Of a stretch of DNA of 64,000 nucleotides, positions 56,259 to 64,000 are shown piece by piece (position 1 is the stretch's first letter; the number at the start of each line of letters is the position of its first letter). Both the position numbers and the translations under genes were made by a program. This DNA comes from Commensalibacter papalotli (ex Servin-Garciduenas et al. 2014) (GTDB lineage: Bacteria > Pseudomonadota > Alphaproteobacteria > Acetobacterales > Acetobacteraceae), in NCBI RefSeq assembly GCF_000527695.1, contig NZ_ATSX01000001.1, forward strand, positions 186,001-250,000, in the 5' to 3' direction. The notes under the pieces are model-generated. The model was not told the DNA's origin and made no database searches. It was given only the letters and a program-made list of their open reading frames with translations.

Positions 56259-56375
56259 AATAAATATTTGATTTTTCAATTAAGAAATGATAAAATAGAA
56301 AGCATGCAATTTATGGTATTTAATCTCTATGTATTAGAGTAAATATCTATAGTTTTGTTGGATCTTTTGACTTAT

Positions 56376-56416
56376 ATCTCTATTATTATTATGCATGATA
56401 ATAGAGATTTTTTTTG
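56376..56416 (+). terminator. Terminator after amiC
   Basis: A perfect 11-bp stem (ATCTCTATTAT / ATAATAGAGAT) with an 11-nt loop is followed by a run of T's on the plus strand. Confidence 0.85.
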
Positions 56417-56422
56417 AAAAAT

Positions 56423-56448
56423 TTACAGGCAATCATAATCGCCTGTAA
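56423..56448 (-). terminator. Terminator after the glycine-zipper lipoprotein gene
   Basis: A perfect 8-bp stem (TTACAGGC / GCCTGTAA) with a 10-nt loop lies 13 nt past the stop and runs into T's on the minus strand. Confidence 0.8.
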
Positions 56449-56460
56449 TCTTCATTCAGT

Positions 56461-56736
56461 TTAGTAACCTTGATTATAATTTCCTTGTTTAGGTCTGTTT
56501 GGTGTAGTTGCGGCTCCAACACCTGCGCCTAAGGCTCCCCCAGCAAGAGCACCGATAGCAGCGCCACCGCCACCGCCAGCAAGCGCACCAATGGCAGCAC
56601 CTGTTCCGCCACCAATTAATGCACCTGTACCTGCACGTCCACCCATACTATATCCATTATCGCATGCAGTTAAAAAAGAGGTTGATAGAATAACAATGGC
56701 TAAACCAGTATAAGTGGATTTTAATATTTTTTTCAT
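56461..56736 (-). CDS. Small glycine-zipper lipoprotein
   Basis: The 91-residue precursor has a lipoprotein signal peptide with lipobox LTAC (Cys near residue 25). The mature part is a Gly/Ala zipper (GALIGGGTGAAIGALAGG, repeated as AAIGALAGGALGAGVG) and a short polar tail PNRPKQGNYNQGY. This resembles the SlyB/YMGG-like and Rick_17kDa_Anti groups of outer-membrane-associated lipoproteins. Function is unknown; envelope-stress lipoproteins of this type are common. Confidence 0.82.
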   Translation of the reverse strand: MKKILKSTYTGLAIVILSTSFLTACDNGYSMGGRAGTGALIGGGTGAAIGALAGGGGGAAIGALAGGALGAGVGAATTPNRPKQGNYNQGY

Positions 56737-58321
<1,585 letters not shown>

Positions 58322-58356
58322 TATCATTTGTTCATTAATAATATTGATATCAATCA

Positions 58357-58387
58357 AATAGTGTGTGTTTATCCAATGCACACTATT
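58357..58387 (+). other. Stem-loop between mreB and mreC
   Basis: A 9-bp perfect stem (AATAGTGTG / CACACTATT), extendable by two G-U pairs, lies in the 107-nt gap after mreB. No T-run follows, so it is more likely an mRNA-stabilising or attenuating element that keeps MreB in excess over MreC than a full terminator. Confidence 0.55.
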
Positions 58388-58428
58388 ACTGTATGAACTA
58401 TAAACAATTGTAACTGTTTGTTCTAATA

Positions 58429-59346
58429 ATGATTCCTCTATCTATTCATATTAAACAAGGGCTAGCAAAATTAGTATTGCCATTTTTATTTATAATGGCA
58501 TGTTTAATTATGTTGATTGGTCAAGCACAACCAAAGATAATTGAAAATGTACGTTTAAAGGTGACTGATTTTTTGGCACCTGGATATGCATTGATAGAAG
58601 AACCTTTTAATTTATTATATAGTTTTGTCCGTAGTATAAAGGATATTCAAAATATCTCTGCAGAGAATAAAGCTTTAAAGGAAGAAAATTTACAACTTCA
58701 TCGTTGGTATCACGTAGCGATTGGCTTAGCGGATGAAAACGCCCAGCTTAAGAATCAGCTTCATTGGATACCTGATCCAGTGCTATCGTTTGTAACAGCG
58801 CGTGTTGTTGCCGATGTTAGCGGTGTTTATCACAAAGCTATTTTAGTTGTGTTGGGTGAAGATCATTCGGTTCATCCTGGACAAGTAGCTTTAGATGGTT
58901 TTGGATTGGTGGGTAGAGTAACAGAGGTTGGCAATCGGTCTGCGCGGATACTGCTGATTAACGATGATTCTAGTCGTATTCCTGTAAGTTTAGAAAGCTC
59001 TCATGCACCTGCTATTATGGCAGGAGATAATACTTTAAACCCTCGATTAATTTTTTTTCCAGAAGATAAACACCCAATAGAGGGAGAGAAGGTTGTAACG
59101 CGTGGGCAAGGGGATGTGCTTCCTGCGGGTATTCCTATTGGTTATGTGCATTATTTTAAAAAAGGGCAACCCGCTGTAGTACCGTATTTACCATTGGATC
59201 ATTTGAGAATGGTTCGAATTTTTAATTATGGAAATAAAGAGGTGGTCGCACCTGATGCACCAGGAAGAGTAATGCCTTCTGTTAAAAAAAATAGACAAGG
59301 GCCAGTAGCAAGCCCAAGCATGCTTGGGCGTGATAATAATGAATAA
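58429..59346 (+). CDS. mreC: Rod shape-determining protein MreC
   Basis: MreC links MreB to the periplasmic wall synthesis machinery. The 305-residue protein has one N-terminal transmembrane helix (about 16-36), a coiled coil (about 65-105, with ENKALKEENLQL) and two beta-barrel domains in the periplasm (VTARVVADVSGVYHKAI, GLVGRVTEVG, VVTRGQGDVLPAGIPIG). The length is normal. The end overlaps the start of mreD by 8 bp. Confidence 0.92.
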   Translation: MIPLSIHIKQGLAKLVLPFLFIMACLIMLIGQAQPKIIENVRLKVTDFLAPGYALIEEPFNLLYSFVRSIKDIQNISAENKALKEENLQLHRWYHVAIGLADENAQLKNQLHWIPDPVLSFVTARVVADVSGVYHKAILVVLGEDHSVHPGQVALDGFGLVGRVTEVGNRSARILLINDDSSRIPVSLESSHAPAIMAGDNTLNPRLIFFPEDKHPIEGEKVVTRGQGDVLPAGIPIGYVHYFKKGQPAVVPYLPLDHLRMVRIFNYGNKEVVAPDAPGRVMPSVKKNRQGPVASPSMLGRDNNE

Positions 59347-59917
59347 AAAAGATAATACTTACAATTTTAACGATCAGAAAAGCCCAGGAATAAGGCCATC
59401 ATTGAGTAAATTTCAATGTATAGATATGGCTATACGTTCTTTTGTTCCCATGGGTTTTACTATCTTTGTGGTATTATTCTTATCGATCCCTTTTGATATT
59501 CCGGGCAAAAATGAGTTATTACCAGCAGTTGTTGTAGCTTCGGTTTATTTTTGGTCTATTTATCGTCCTAAATCTATGCCAGCAGTTGGTGTTTTTTGTA
59601 TAGGATTTTTGATAGATTTATTAAATTTTTCTCCACCAGGAGTGGTGATTTTTATATTGTTGATTACTTATGGGATTGGAGTTACGCAACGTTTTAGGTT
59701 AGCCAAGTATAATTTTTTATTAATTTGGTTAATTTTTGCTTTTATTGCAATAGGAATGTTCATGTTACAATGGGTATTAACATCTTTATTTAGTTTAAAA
59801 CTAATGCCGTATACCTCTTTTTTGTTTGAAATTATATTTGCAATTGGGTGTTACCCTTTATTATCTGTTTTATTTACTTGGGCACATCGTACTATTGCTA
59901 ATCCTGCAAAAGTATAG
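59339..59917 (+). CDS. mreD: Rod shape-determining protein MreD
   Basis: This 192-residue integral membrane protein has about five hydrophobic helices and is at the mreD position, immediately after mreC and before the PBP2 gene. The motif PAVGVFCIGFLIDLL, with an acidic residue in a helix, is typical of MreD. Sequence conservation in this family is low, so position carries much of the weight. The start ATG lies within the last codons of mreC. Confidence 0.85.
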   Translation: MNKKDNTYNFNDQKSPGIRPSLSKFQCIDMAIRSFVPMGFTIFVVLFLSIPFDIPGKNELLPAVVVASVYFWSIYRPKSMPAVGVFCIGFLIDLLNFSPPGVVIFILLITYGIGVTQRFRLAKYNFLLIWLIFAFIAIGMFMLQWVLTSLFSLKLMPYTSFLFEIIFAIGCYPLLSVLFTWAHRTIANPAKV

Positions 59918-59931
59918 GTGTTACTGTCAAG

Positions 59932-61881
59932 ATGAAAAAAAAGAAGTCCTTTAACGCAAGTAAACAATTACAACAAGAAGCTCAATCTTCTAGGCGTGTT
60001 TTTACCCGTCGGGCGTTATTGTTGATTGCTACGCAAACAGGGATTCTTTCTTTATTAGCAAGTCGCCTTTACAAATTACAAATTACCGATGGCGATAAAT
60101 ATATTAAAATGGCCAAAAGTAATTTGATTAGTAAACGTTTATTAGCGCCCCCCAGAGGTAGCATTCATGATCGTTATGGGGATGTGGTTGCAAATAACAA
60201 GATTAACTGGAGAGCTTTATTAATCCCTGAGGAAGCGAGTGATTTCTCAGATATTATTGAACGATTTAGTCAATTAATTACTTTGGATGAGCATGATTAT
60301 GCTCGTATTCAATGGGCTATTGATCACCAAAGACGTTTTATTCCTATTATGTTAAAGGATTTTTTATCTTGGGATGAAATGGCGTTGATAGAGGTCAATT
60401 CACCGACCTTACCAGGGGTTATTATTGATACCGGAACGAAGCGTGTTTATCAAACGGGTCCCTTGTTGGCACATTTGGTAGGGTATGTTGCACCTCCTAA
60501 TGAAAAAGATGTTGCTGCTAATCCAATTCTTGCTCTGCCTGGAATACGTGTGGGGCGTGCGGGTATTGAAAAAACACAAGATGACGTTTTACGAGGTACA
60601 GCCGGTGATGTTGAAGTAGAAGTTGATTCTGTTGGGCGTATCATTACGACATTGGGGCGTAAGGAAAGCATCCAAGGCCAAGATATTCAATTAACACTAG
60701 ACTTGCAGTTACAGCAGGAAGTGAACGATTTAATTGGTGAAGAAGCTGCAAGTGCTGTTGTACTAAACTGTCAAAATGGTGAAGTGATGGCGATGGTGAG
60801 CACGCCTTCATTTGACCCGTCTTTGTTTGATAGTGGGGTTAGTCACTCACAGTGGAAAGCGTGGATGAGTGATGAGCGTAACCCTTTAATGAGTAGAACG
60901 GTTGCAGGATTATATCCTCCAGGATCGACGTTTAAACCTGCTGTTGCTTTGTCTGCTTTGGAAGCTAAAATAATTACAGAGAATGATCGAGTTAACTGTC
61001 CAGGATATTATGATTATGGTGGAACACGTTTTCACTGTTGGAACAAGTACGGACATGGCTCGCTGAATTTACATGAAGCCATAAAATTCTCATGCGATGT
61101 TTATTTTTATGAAGTGGCACGTCGTACTGGTATGGATGCTATTCATAGAACTTGCCAAAAGCTGGGGTTAGGGGTTTCTTTGCCAATTGAGCTGACCCAT
61201 GTCAAAGCTGGACTTATTCCTACACCATCGTGGCGTGAGAAACGTGGACATCATTGGAATGTGGGTGATACGATTGTCAGTGGGATTGGACAAGGGTTCG
61301 TGCAAGTCTCTCCGCTACAGTTGGCCACTTATACAGCACGTATGGCGACAGGAAAAAATATTAATCCACATCTCGTTAGAGCAAGGGATAATGTTATTAC
61401 TCCAGAGGCTAACCCTGATTTTTGGCCGCAACTTGATATAAAGCCTGAATTTTTAAAGATGGCTCGTTTTGGAATGTATGCTGTTGTTAATGATGCTACT
61501 GGGTCTGGGAAAAAAGCTAAGATTAACTATAATGGTATGTTATTGGCTGGAAAAACAGGAACTGCTCAAGTTAAAAGAGTATCAAGAGCTATGCGTGAAA
61601 GTGGCCGTTTTAATTCTGCGAATTTACCGTGGAAATATCGCCCACATGCCTTATTTATTTGTTTTGCACCTTACGATAATCCACAATATGCGATTTCTGT
61701 TATTGTAGAACACGGAAATGCTGCGGCTTCGGTGGCTGCTCCTTTGGCAAGAGATATTATGTTAAAAACATTGCGTCGTGATCCTGCGAATAAGCAACAA
61801 CGCGATGTAACAGAGCAAAAGAAACCTGAAGATCAAGAGCAACAACAGCCTCAGCCTCCCAAAGATTCACAAGATGAATAA
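59932..61881 (+). CDS. mrdA: Penicillin-binding protein 2 (elongasome transpeptidase)
   Basis: PBP2 cross-links peptidoglycan during elongation. The 649-residue protein has a cytoplasmic basic N-terminus, one transmembrane helix (about 28-46), a pedestal domain beginning PPRGSIHDRYGDVVA, and the transpeptidase domain with S332-TFK, S387-CD and K541-TG. The second motif is SxD rather than SxN, as in E. coli PBP2. A Gln/Pro-rich tail (about 620-649) follows the folded part. It is coupled to rodA, its partner glycosyltransferase. Confidence 0.95.
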   Translation: MKKKKSFNASKQLQQEAQSSRRVFTRRALLLIATQTGILSLLASRLYKLQITDGDKYIKMAKSNLISKRLLAPPRGSIHDRYGDVVANNKINWRALLIPEEASDFSDIIERFSQLITLDEHDYARIQWAIDHQRRFIPIMLKDFLSWDEMALIEVNSPTLPGVIIDTGTKRVYQTGPLLAHLVGYVAPPNEKDVAANPILALPGIRVGRAGIEKTQDDVLRGTAGDVEVEVDSVGRIITTLGRKESIQGQDIQLTLDLQLQQEVNDLIGEEAASAVVLNCQNGEVMAMVSTPSFDPSLFDSGVSHSQWKAWMSDERNPLMSRTVAGLYPPGSTFKPAVALSALEAKIITENDRVNCPGYYDYGGTRFHCWNKYGHGSLNLHEAIKFSCDVYFYEVARRTGMDAIHRTCQKLGLGVSLPIELTHVKAGLIPTPSWREKRGHHWNVGDTIVSGIGQGFVQVSPLQLATYTARMATGKNINPHLVRARDNVITPEANPDFWPQLDIKPEFLKMARFGMYAVVNDATGSGKKAKINYNGMLLAGKTGTAQVKRVSRAMRESGRFNSANLPWKYRPHALFICFAPYDNPQYAISVIVEHGNAAASVAAPLARDIMLKTLRRDPANKQQRDVTEQKKPEDQEQQQPQPPKDSQDE

Positions 61882-61923
61882 TAAGCTATATGCCGTATAG
61901 GTTCTTAATGAAGAGTAAAAACA

Positions 61924-63078
61924 ATGGTTTTTGAAAAACGTTTACTAAGAGCAGAGCCCAACCTAAAGATTCTCAGTAAATTATGGCGTATTAATTGGTT
62001 GTATGTTGGCTTAATTTGTTTGCTGGCAGCAGTTGGTTATATTGCTTTATATTCTGCGGCTGGTGGGGCTGATTATCCTTATGCACGTCCTCAGATGATG
62101 CGTTTTGCAATAGGGTTTGTTGTGATGATTTCTGTGGCATTAACGCCATTGAGATTTCTTGCAAAACTCGCTTGGCCCTTATATGGGCTGGGTATTGTGT
62201 TGTTGTTGGCTGTTTTGCATATGGGTCATGTAGGTAAAGGAGCAGAGCGGTGGATTGTTATTGGAGGTATTGCTTTGCAGCCCTCCGAGCTTATGAAAAT
62301 AGGGTTGGTTTTGTTACTGGCGACTTGGTTTCATAAAATCAGTTGGAAGCAAATGGGTAATCCGTTGCGCCTCGTTGTTCCAGCTTTTTTAGTATTAGTT
62401 CCTGTTGTTTTAATATTGAAAGAGCCTAATCTGGGAACAGCGGTCATTGTTGGCTGCATTGGTGCCTCAATTTTTTTTGTTGCAGGAATGCGTTTATGGT
62501 TAATTCTTTTATTGGTATGTCCAATACCGTTTGCATTTGAATTTATTTATAGTCATCTTCATGATTATCAAAAAGCAAGGATTACTACATTTTTACATCC
62601 AGAGAGCGATCCCTTAGGTGCAGGATATAATATTATTCAGTCAAAAATTGCTTTGGGTTCAGGAGGGATGTGGGGACAAGGTTTTTTACATGGAACCCAA
62701 GCACAATTAAATTTTTTACCTGAAAAACAAACTGACTTTATTTTTACCATGTTATCAGAGGAGTGGGGTTTTGTCGGTGGAGCTTGTATTATTGGGTTGT
62801 TACTGTTGATCATTATCGGAGGAATGATTTTTGCCATCCGTTCTAAAAATCAATTCGGTCGCTTGTTGGCTTTGGGGCTAACAATGAATTTCTTTTTCTA
62901 CTGTGCAGTTAATTTGTCGATGGTAATGGGGGCTATTCCTGTTGGGGGGGTGCCTCTACCGATGGTGTCTTATGGTGGATCGGCAATGTTAACCGTTATG
63001 TTTGGGTTTGGGTTGTTATTATCGGTGCAAGTGCATAAAGATTCGACTTTTGGTATGGAAAAAAAAACCGAGGATTAA
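61924..63078 (+). CDS. rodA: Peptidoglycan glycosyltransferase RodA
   Basis: RodA is the SEDS polymerase that extends glycan strands with PBP2. The 384-residue protein has about ten transmembrane helices. Family motifs include KGAERWIVIGGIALQPSELMKIG, KEPNLGTAV, YNIIQSKIALGSGGMWGQGFLHG, NFLPEKQTDFIFTMLSEEWGFVGG and the C-terminal GGVPLPMVSYGGSAML. The length is normal. It ends the shape operon apart from a small DUF3293 gene. Confidence 0.95.
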   Translation: MVFEKRLLRAEPNLKILSKLWRINWLYVGLICLLAAVGYIALYSAAGGADYPYARPQMMRFAIGFVVMISVALTPLRFLAKLAWPLYGLGIVLLLAVLHMGHVGKGAERWIVIGGIALQPSELMKIGLVLLLATWFHKISWKQMGNPLRLVVPAFLVLVPVVLILKEPNLGTAVIVGCIGASIFFVAGMRLWLILLLVCPIPFAFEFIYSHLHDYQKARITTFLHPESDPLGAGYNIIQSKIALGSGGMWGQGFLHGTQAQLNFLPEKQTDFIFTMLSEEWGFVGGACIIGLLLLIIIGGMIFAIRSKNQFGRLLALGLTMNFFFYCAVNLSMVMGAIPVGGVPLPMVSYGGSAMLTVMFGFGLLLSVQVHKDSTFGMEKKTED

Positions 63079-63083
63079 AGAAT

Positions 63084-63476
63084 ATGGCGGGTATTTTGCC
63101 TCCCACAGCAAAAATAAATGTTGCATATAGGCAGAGTATTTACCAGGCTGGATCTGTTGTAAGTCAAATTGGTCATTACCCTAAAGGCATTCCTAGACAT
63201 CTAAATAAATCGATATTGGTCATGTTGAGTGCGTATAATCCAGGAGGAAGATTAAAACCCTTGGGATGGAATATGCGTATGATGCAAAAGTTAGAGCAAT
63301 ATTTATATCACTACGAATATTTTACAGGAACAGGTTCGTTAAAAGAGATTTCAGAGCCTCTTTTTATGGTGAATATTCCTGTATCAAAAGCAATATTACT
63401 CGCTAGGAAATTTCGGCAAAATGCAATTGTAGTTATTCGCTCTCAAAGGCGTTCAGCACTCGTTTTTTTGGCTTAA
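63084..63476 (+). CDS. DUF3293 domain protein
   Basis: The 130-residue protein matches the DUF3293 pattern: ILVMLSAYNPGG, then LKPLGWNMRMMQKLEQYL, and EISEPLFMVNIPVSKAILLARKFRQNAIVVI. The function of this family is unknown. It starts 5 nt after rodA with no terminator between, so it is probably cotranscribed with the shape operon, although this does not prove a shared role. Confidence 0.8.
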   Translation: MAGILPPTAKINVAYRQSIYQAGSVVSQIGHYPKGIPRHLNKSILVMLSAYNPGGRLKPLGWNMRMMQKLEQYLYHYEYFTGTGSLKEISEPLFMVNIPVSKAILLARKFRQNAIVVIRSQRRSALVFLA

Positions 63477-63706
63477 AAATCATTATTGGGATATTTTAAT
63501 CTTTAAAAATAATCATAGGATTTTACAAATCTGTTCAAATTAGACCTAAATTATATTTATAACCACTATTAGCTATAGTCCAAGTTTTACATTTTCTGTT
63601 TGGTTTATATAAATAGTAAAAGAGTAAGATGCTAAATAATACAGACTAAAAGTAATCATTAAATTTTATAATCATAATATTAATATAGTTGAAATATAAA
63701 AGATGA

Positions 63707-64000
63707 CTAAAACAACATCATAATCGCAAATTGAGGTTGTATAAAATCATTTGTATTATGACCATTTACAGTTAAAGCAGAGCCAACAATAACGCCGATT
63801 GTGGGTGACCAGTTATACTCAATGGCAGGTGCAATTTGAACATCATGAGAAGCCCCTGTAATATGGCGGTTATAAATAGCGTGTTTATCTGTGCCCCTTA
63901 TTCTGGTTCCTTTGGCCCAATCATAGACAAAATCAAAAGAAAGAAGCCATTTTTTATTTAGGCCATATTCAAGAGAAAAGCCCGTATTTCCAAATAATCC
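63707..64000 (-). CDS. Outer membrane transporter-like protein, C-terminal part (partial)
   Basis: A minus-strand frame is open from the right edge to TAG at 63707-63709 and encodes 97 residues. They show alternating beta strands (GFSLEYGLNKKWLLSFDFVYD, IAPAIEYNWSPTIGVIVG) and end in QFAIMMLF, with the C-terminal Phe typical of outer membrane barrels. The GxALTVNGHNTND stretch resembles the Phenol_MetA_deg/transporter family. The N-terminal part lies outside the window. Confidence 0.6.
   Translation of the reverse strand, partial: GLFGNTGFSLEYGLNKKWLLSFDFVYDWAKGTRIRGTDKHAIYNRHITGASHDVQIAPAIEYNWSPTIGVIVGSALTVNGHNTNDFIQPQFAIMMLF

Overview
The window is a gene-dense, AT-rich stretch of an alphaproteobacterial chromosome. 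The best guess is an acetic acid bacterium (Acetobacteraceae) with a small AT-rich genome, such as Commensalibacter or a close relative. This is inferred from gene content: a fused shikimate kinase/dehydroquinate synthase, a thiamine-diphosphate 2-oxoacid decarboxylase, xerD-accA next to the aro fusion, xseB-ispA-tlyA, rne next to amiC, minCDE and a FzlA-like protein, all combined with low GC. I could not run a search to confirm the genus. I see no rRNA, tRNA, CRISPR array, intact insertion sequence or prophage. Almost everything is housekeeping.

Layout. 1-1182: end of a group-4-hydrogenase/complex-I-like operon, whose last gene overlaps pssA tail to tail. 1034-2624: pssA-psd (phosphatidylethanolamine synthesis). 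2653-5255: methyltransferase, gloB and a DUF2125-like membrane-anchored protein. 5455-8876: minus-strand envelope/division operon (unknown membrane protein, ftsE, ftsX, YdcF-type protein, plsC). 9145-11277: sensor kinase with a defective receiver domain, then a lone receiver. 11323-13713: hslV, hslU, sufE. 13846-15543: 2-oxoacid decarboxylase. 15631-17502: minC-minD-minE. 17802-20561: FzlA/GST-like protein and two glycosyltransferases. 20616-23263: thrS and infC, the latter probably starting at a rare AUA codon. 23412-25925: large double-GT2 glycosyltransferase. 25988-28937: glyQ-glyS. 29141-34419: DUF2076 protein, exported endonuclease/exonuclease/phosphatase-family protein, carbonic anhydrase, alaS. 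34578-37008: tenA, gtrA-like gene, OmpA-family porin. 37318-43398: aroKB fusion, proline-rich anchored protein, xerD, accA, CinA-N protein, SMP-30 protein. 43390-46666: GNAT-Nudix fusion, tlyA, ispA, xseB, tusA. 46744-50532: amino-acid permease and aspS. 50533-51520: a decayed accessory patch with a broken SUKH-type gene and a Sel1-like fragment. 51521-56736: NsrR-like regulator, rne, amiC, glycine-zipper lipoprotein. 57278-63476: mreB-mreC-mreD-mrdA-rodA-DUF3293. 63707-64000: end of an outer-membrane transporter-like gene.

How it fits together. Cell-shape and division genes dominate: MreBCD/PBP2/RodA elongation, FtsEX and AmiC for septal hydrolysis, MinCDE for septum placement, and a FzlA-like FtsZ partner. 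Envelope synthesis (phospholipid genes, LPS-type glycosyltransferases, OmpA, lipoprotein) and translation (ThrRS, GlyRS, AlaRS, AspRS, IF3, TlyA) make up most of the rest.

I found no clearly new multi-gene system. The strongest points for follow-up are the kinase whose receiver has Asn in place of the phospho-accepting Asp, paired with an orphan receiver; the hydrogenase-like complex lacking the C-terminal nickel ligands; the AUA start of infC; and the decayed immunity-type patch at 50.8-51.4 kb.
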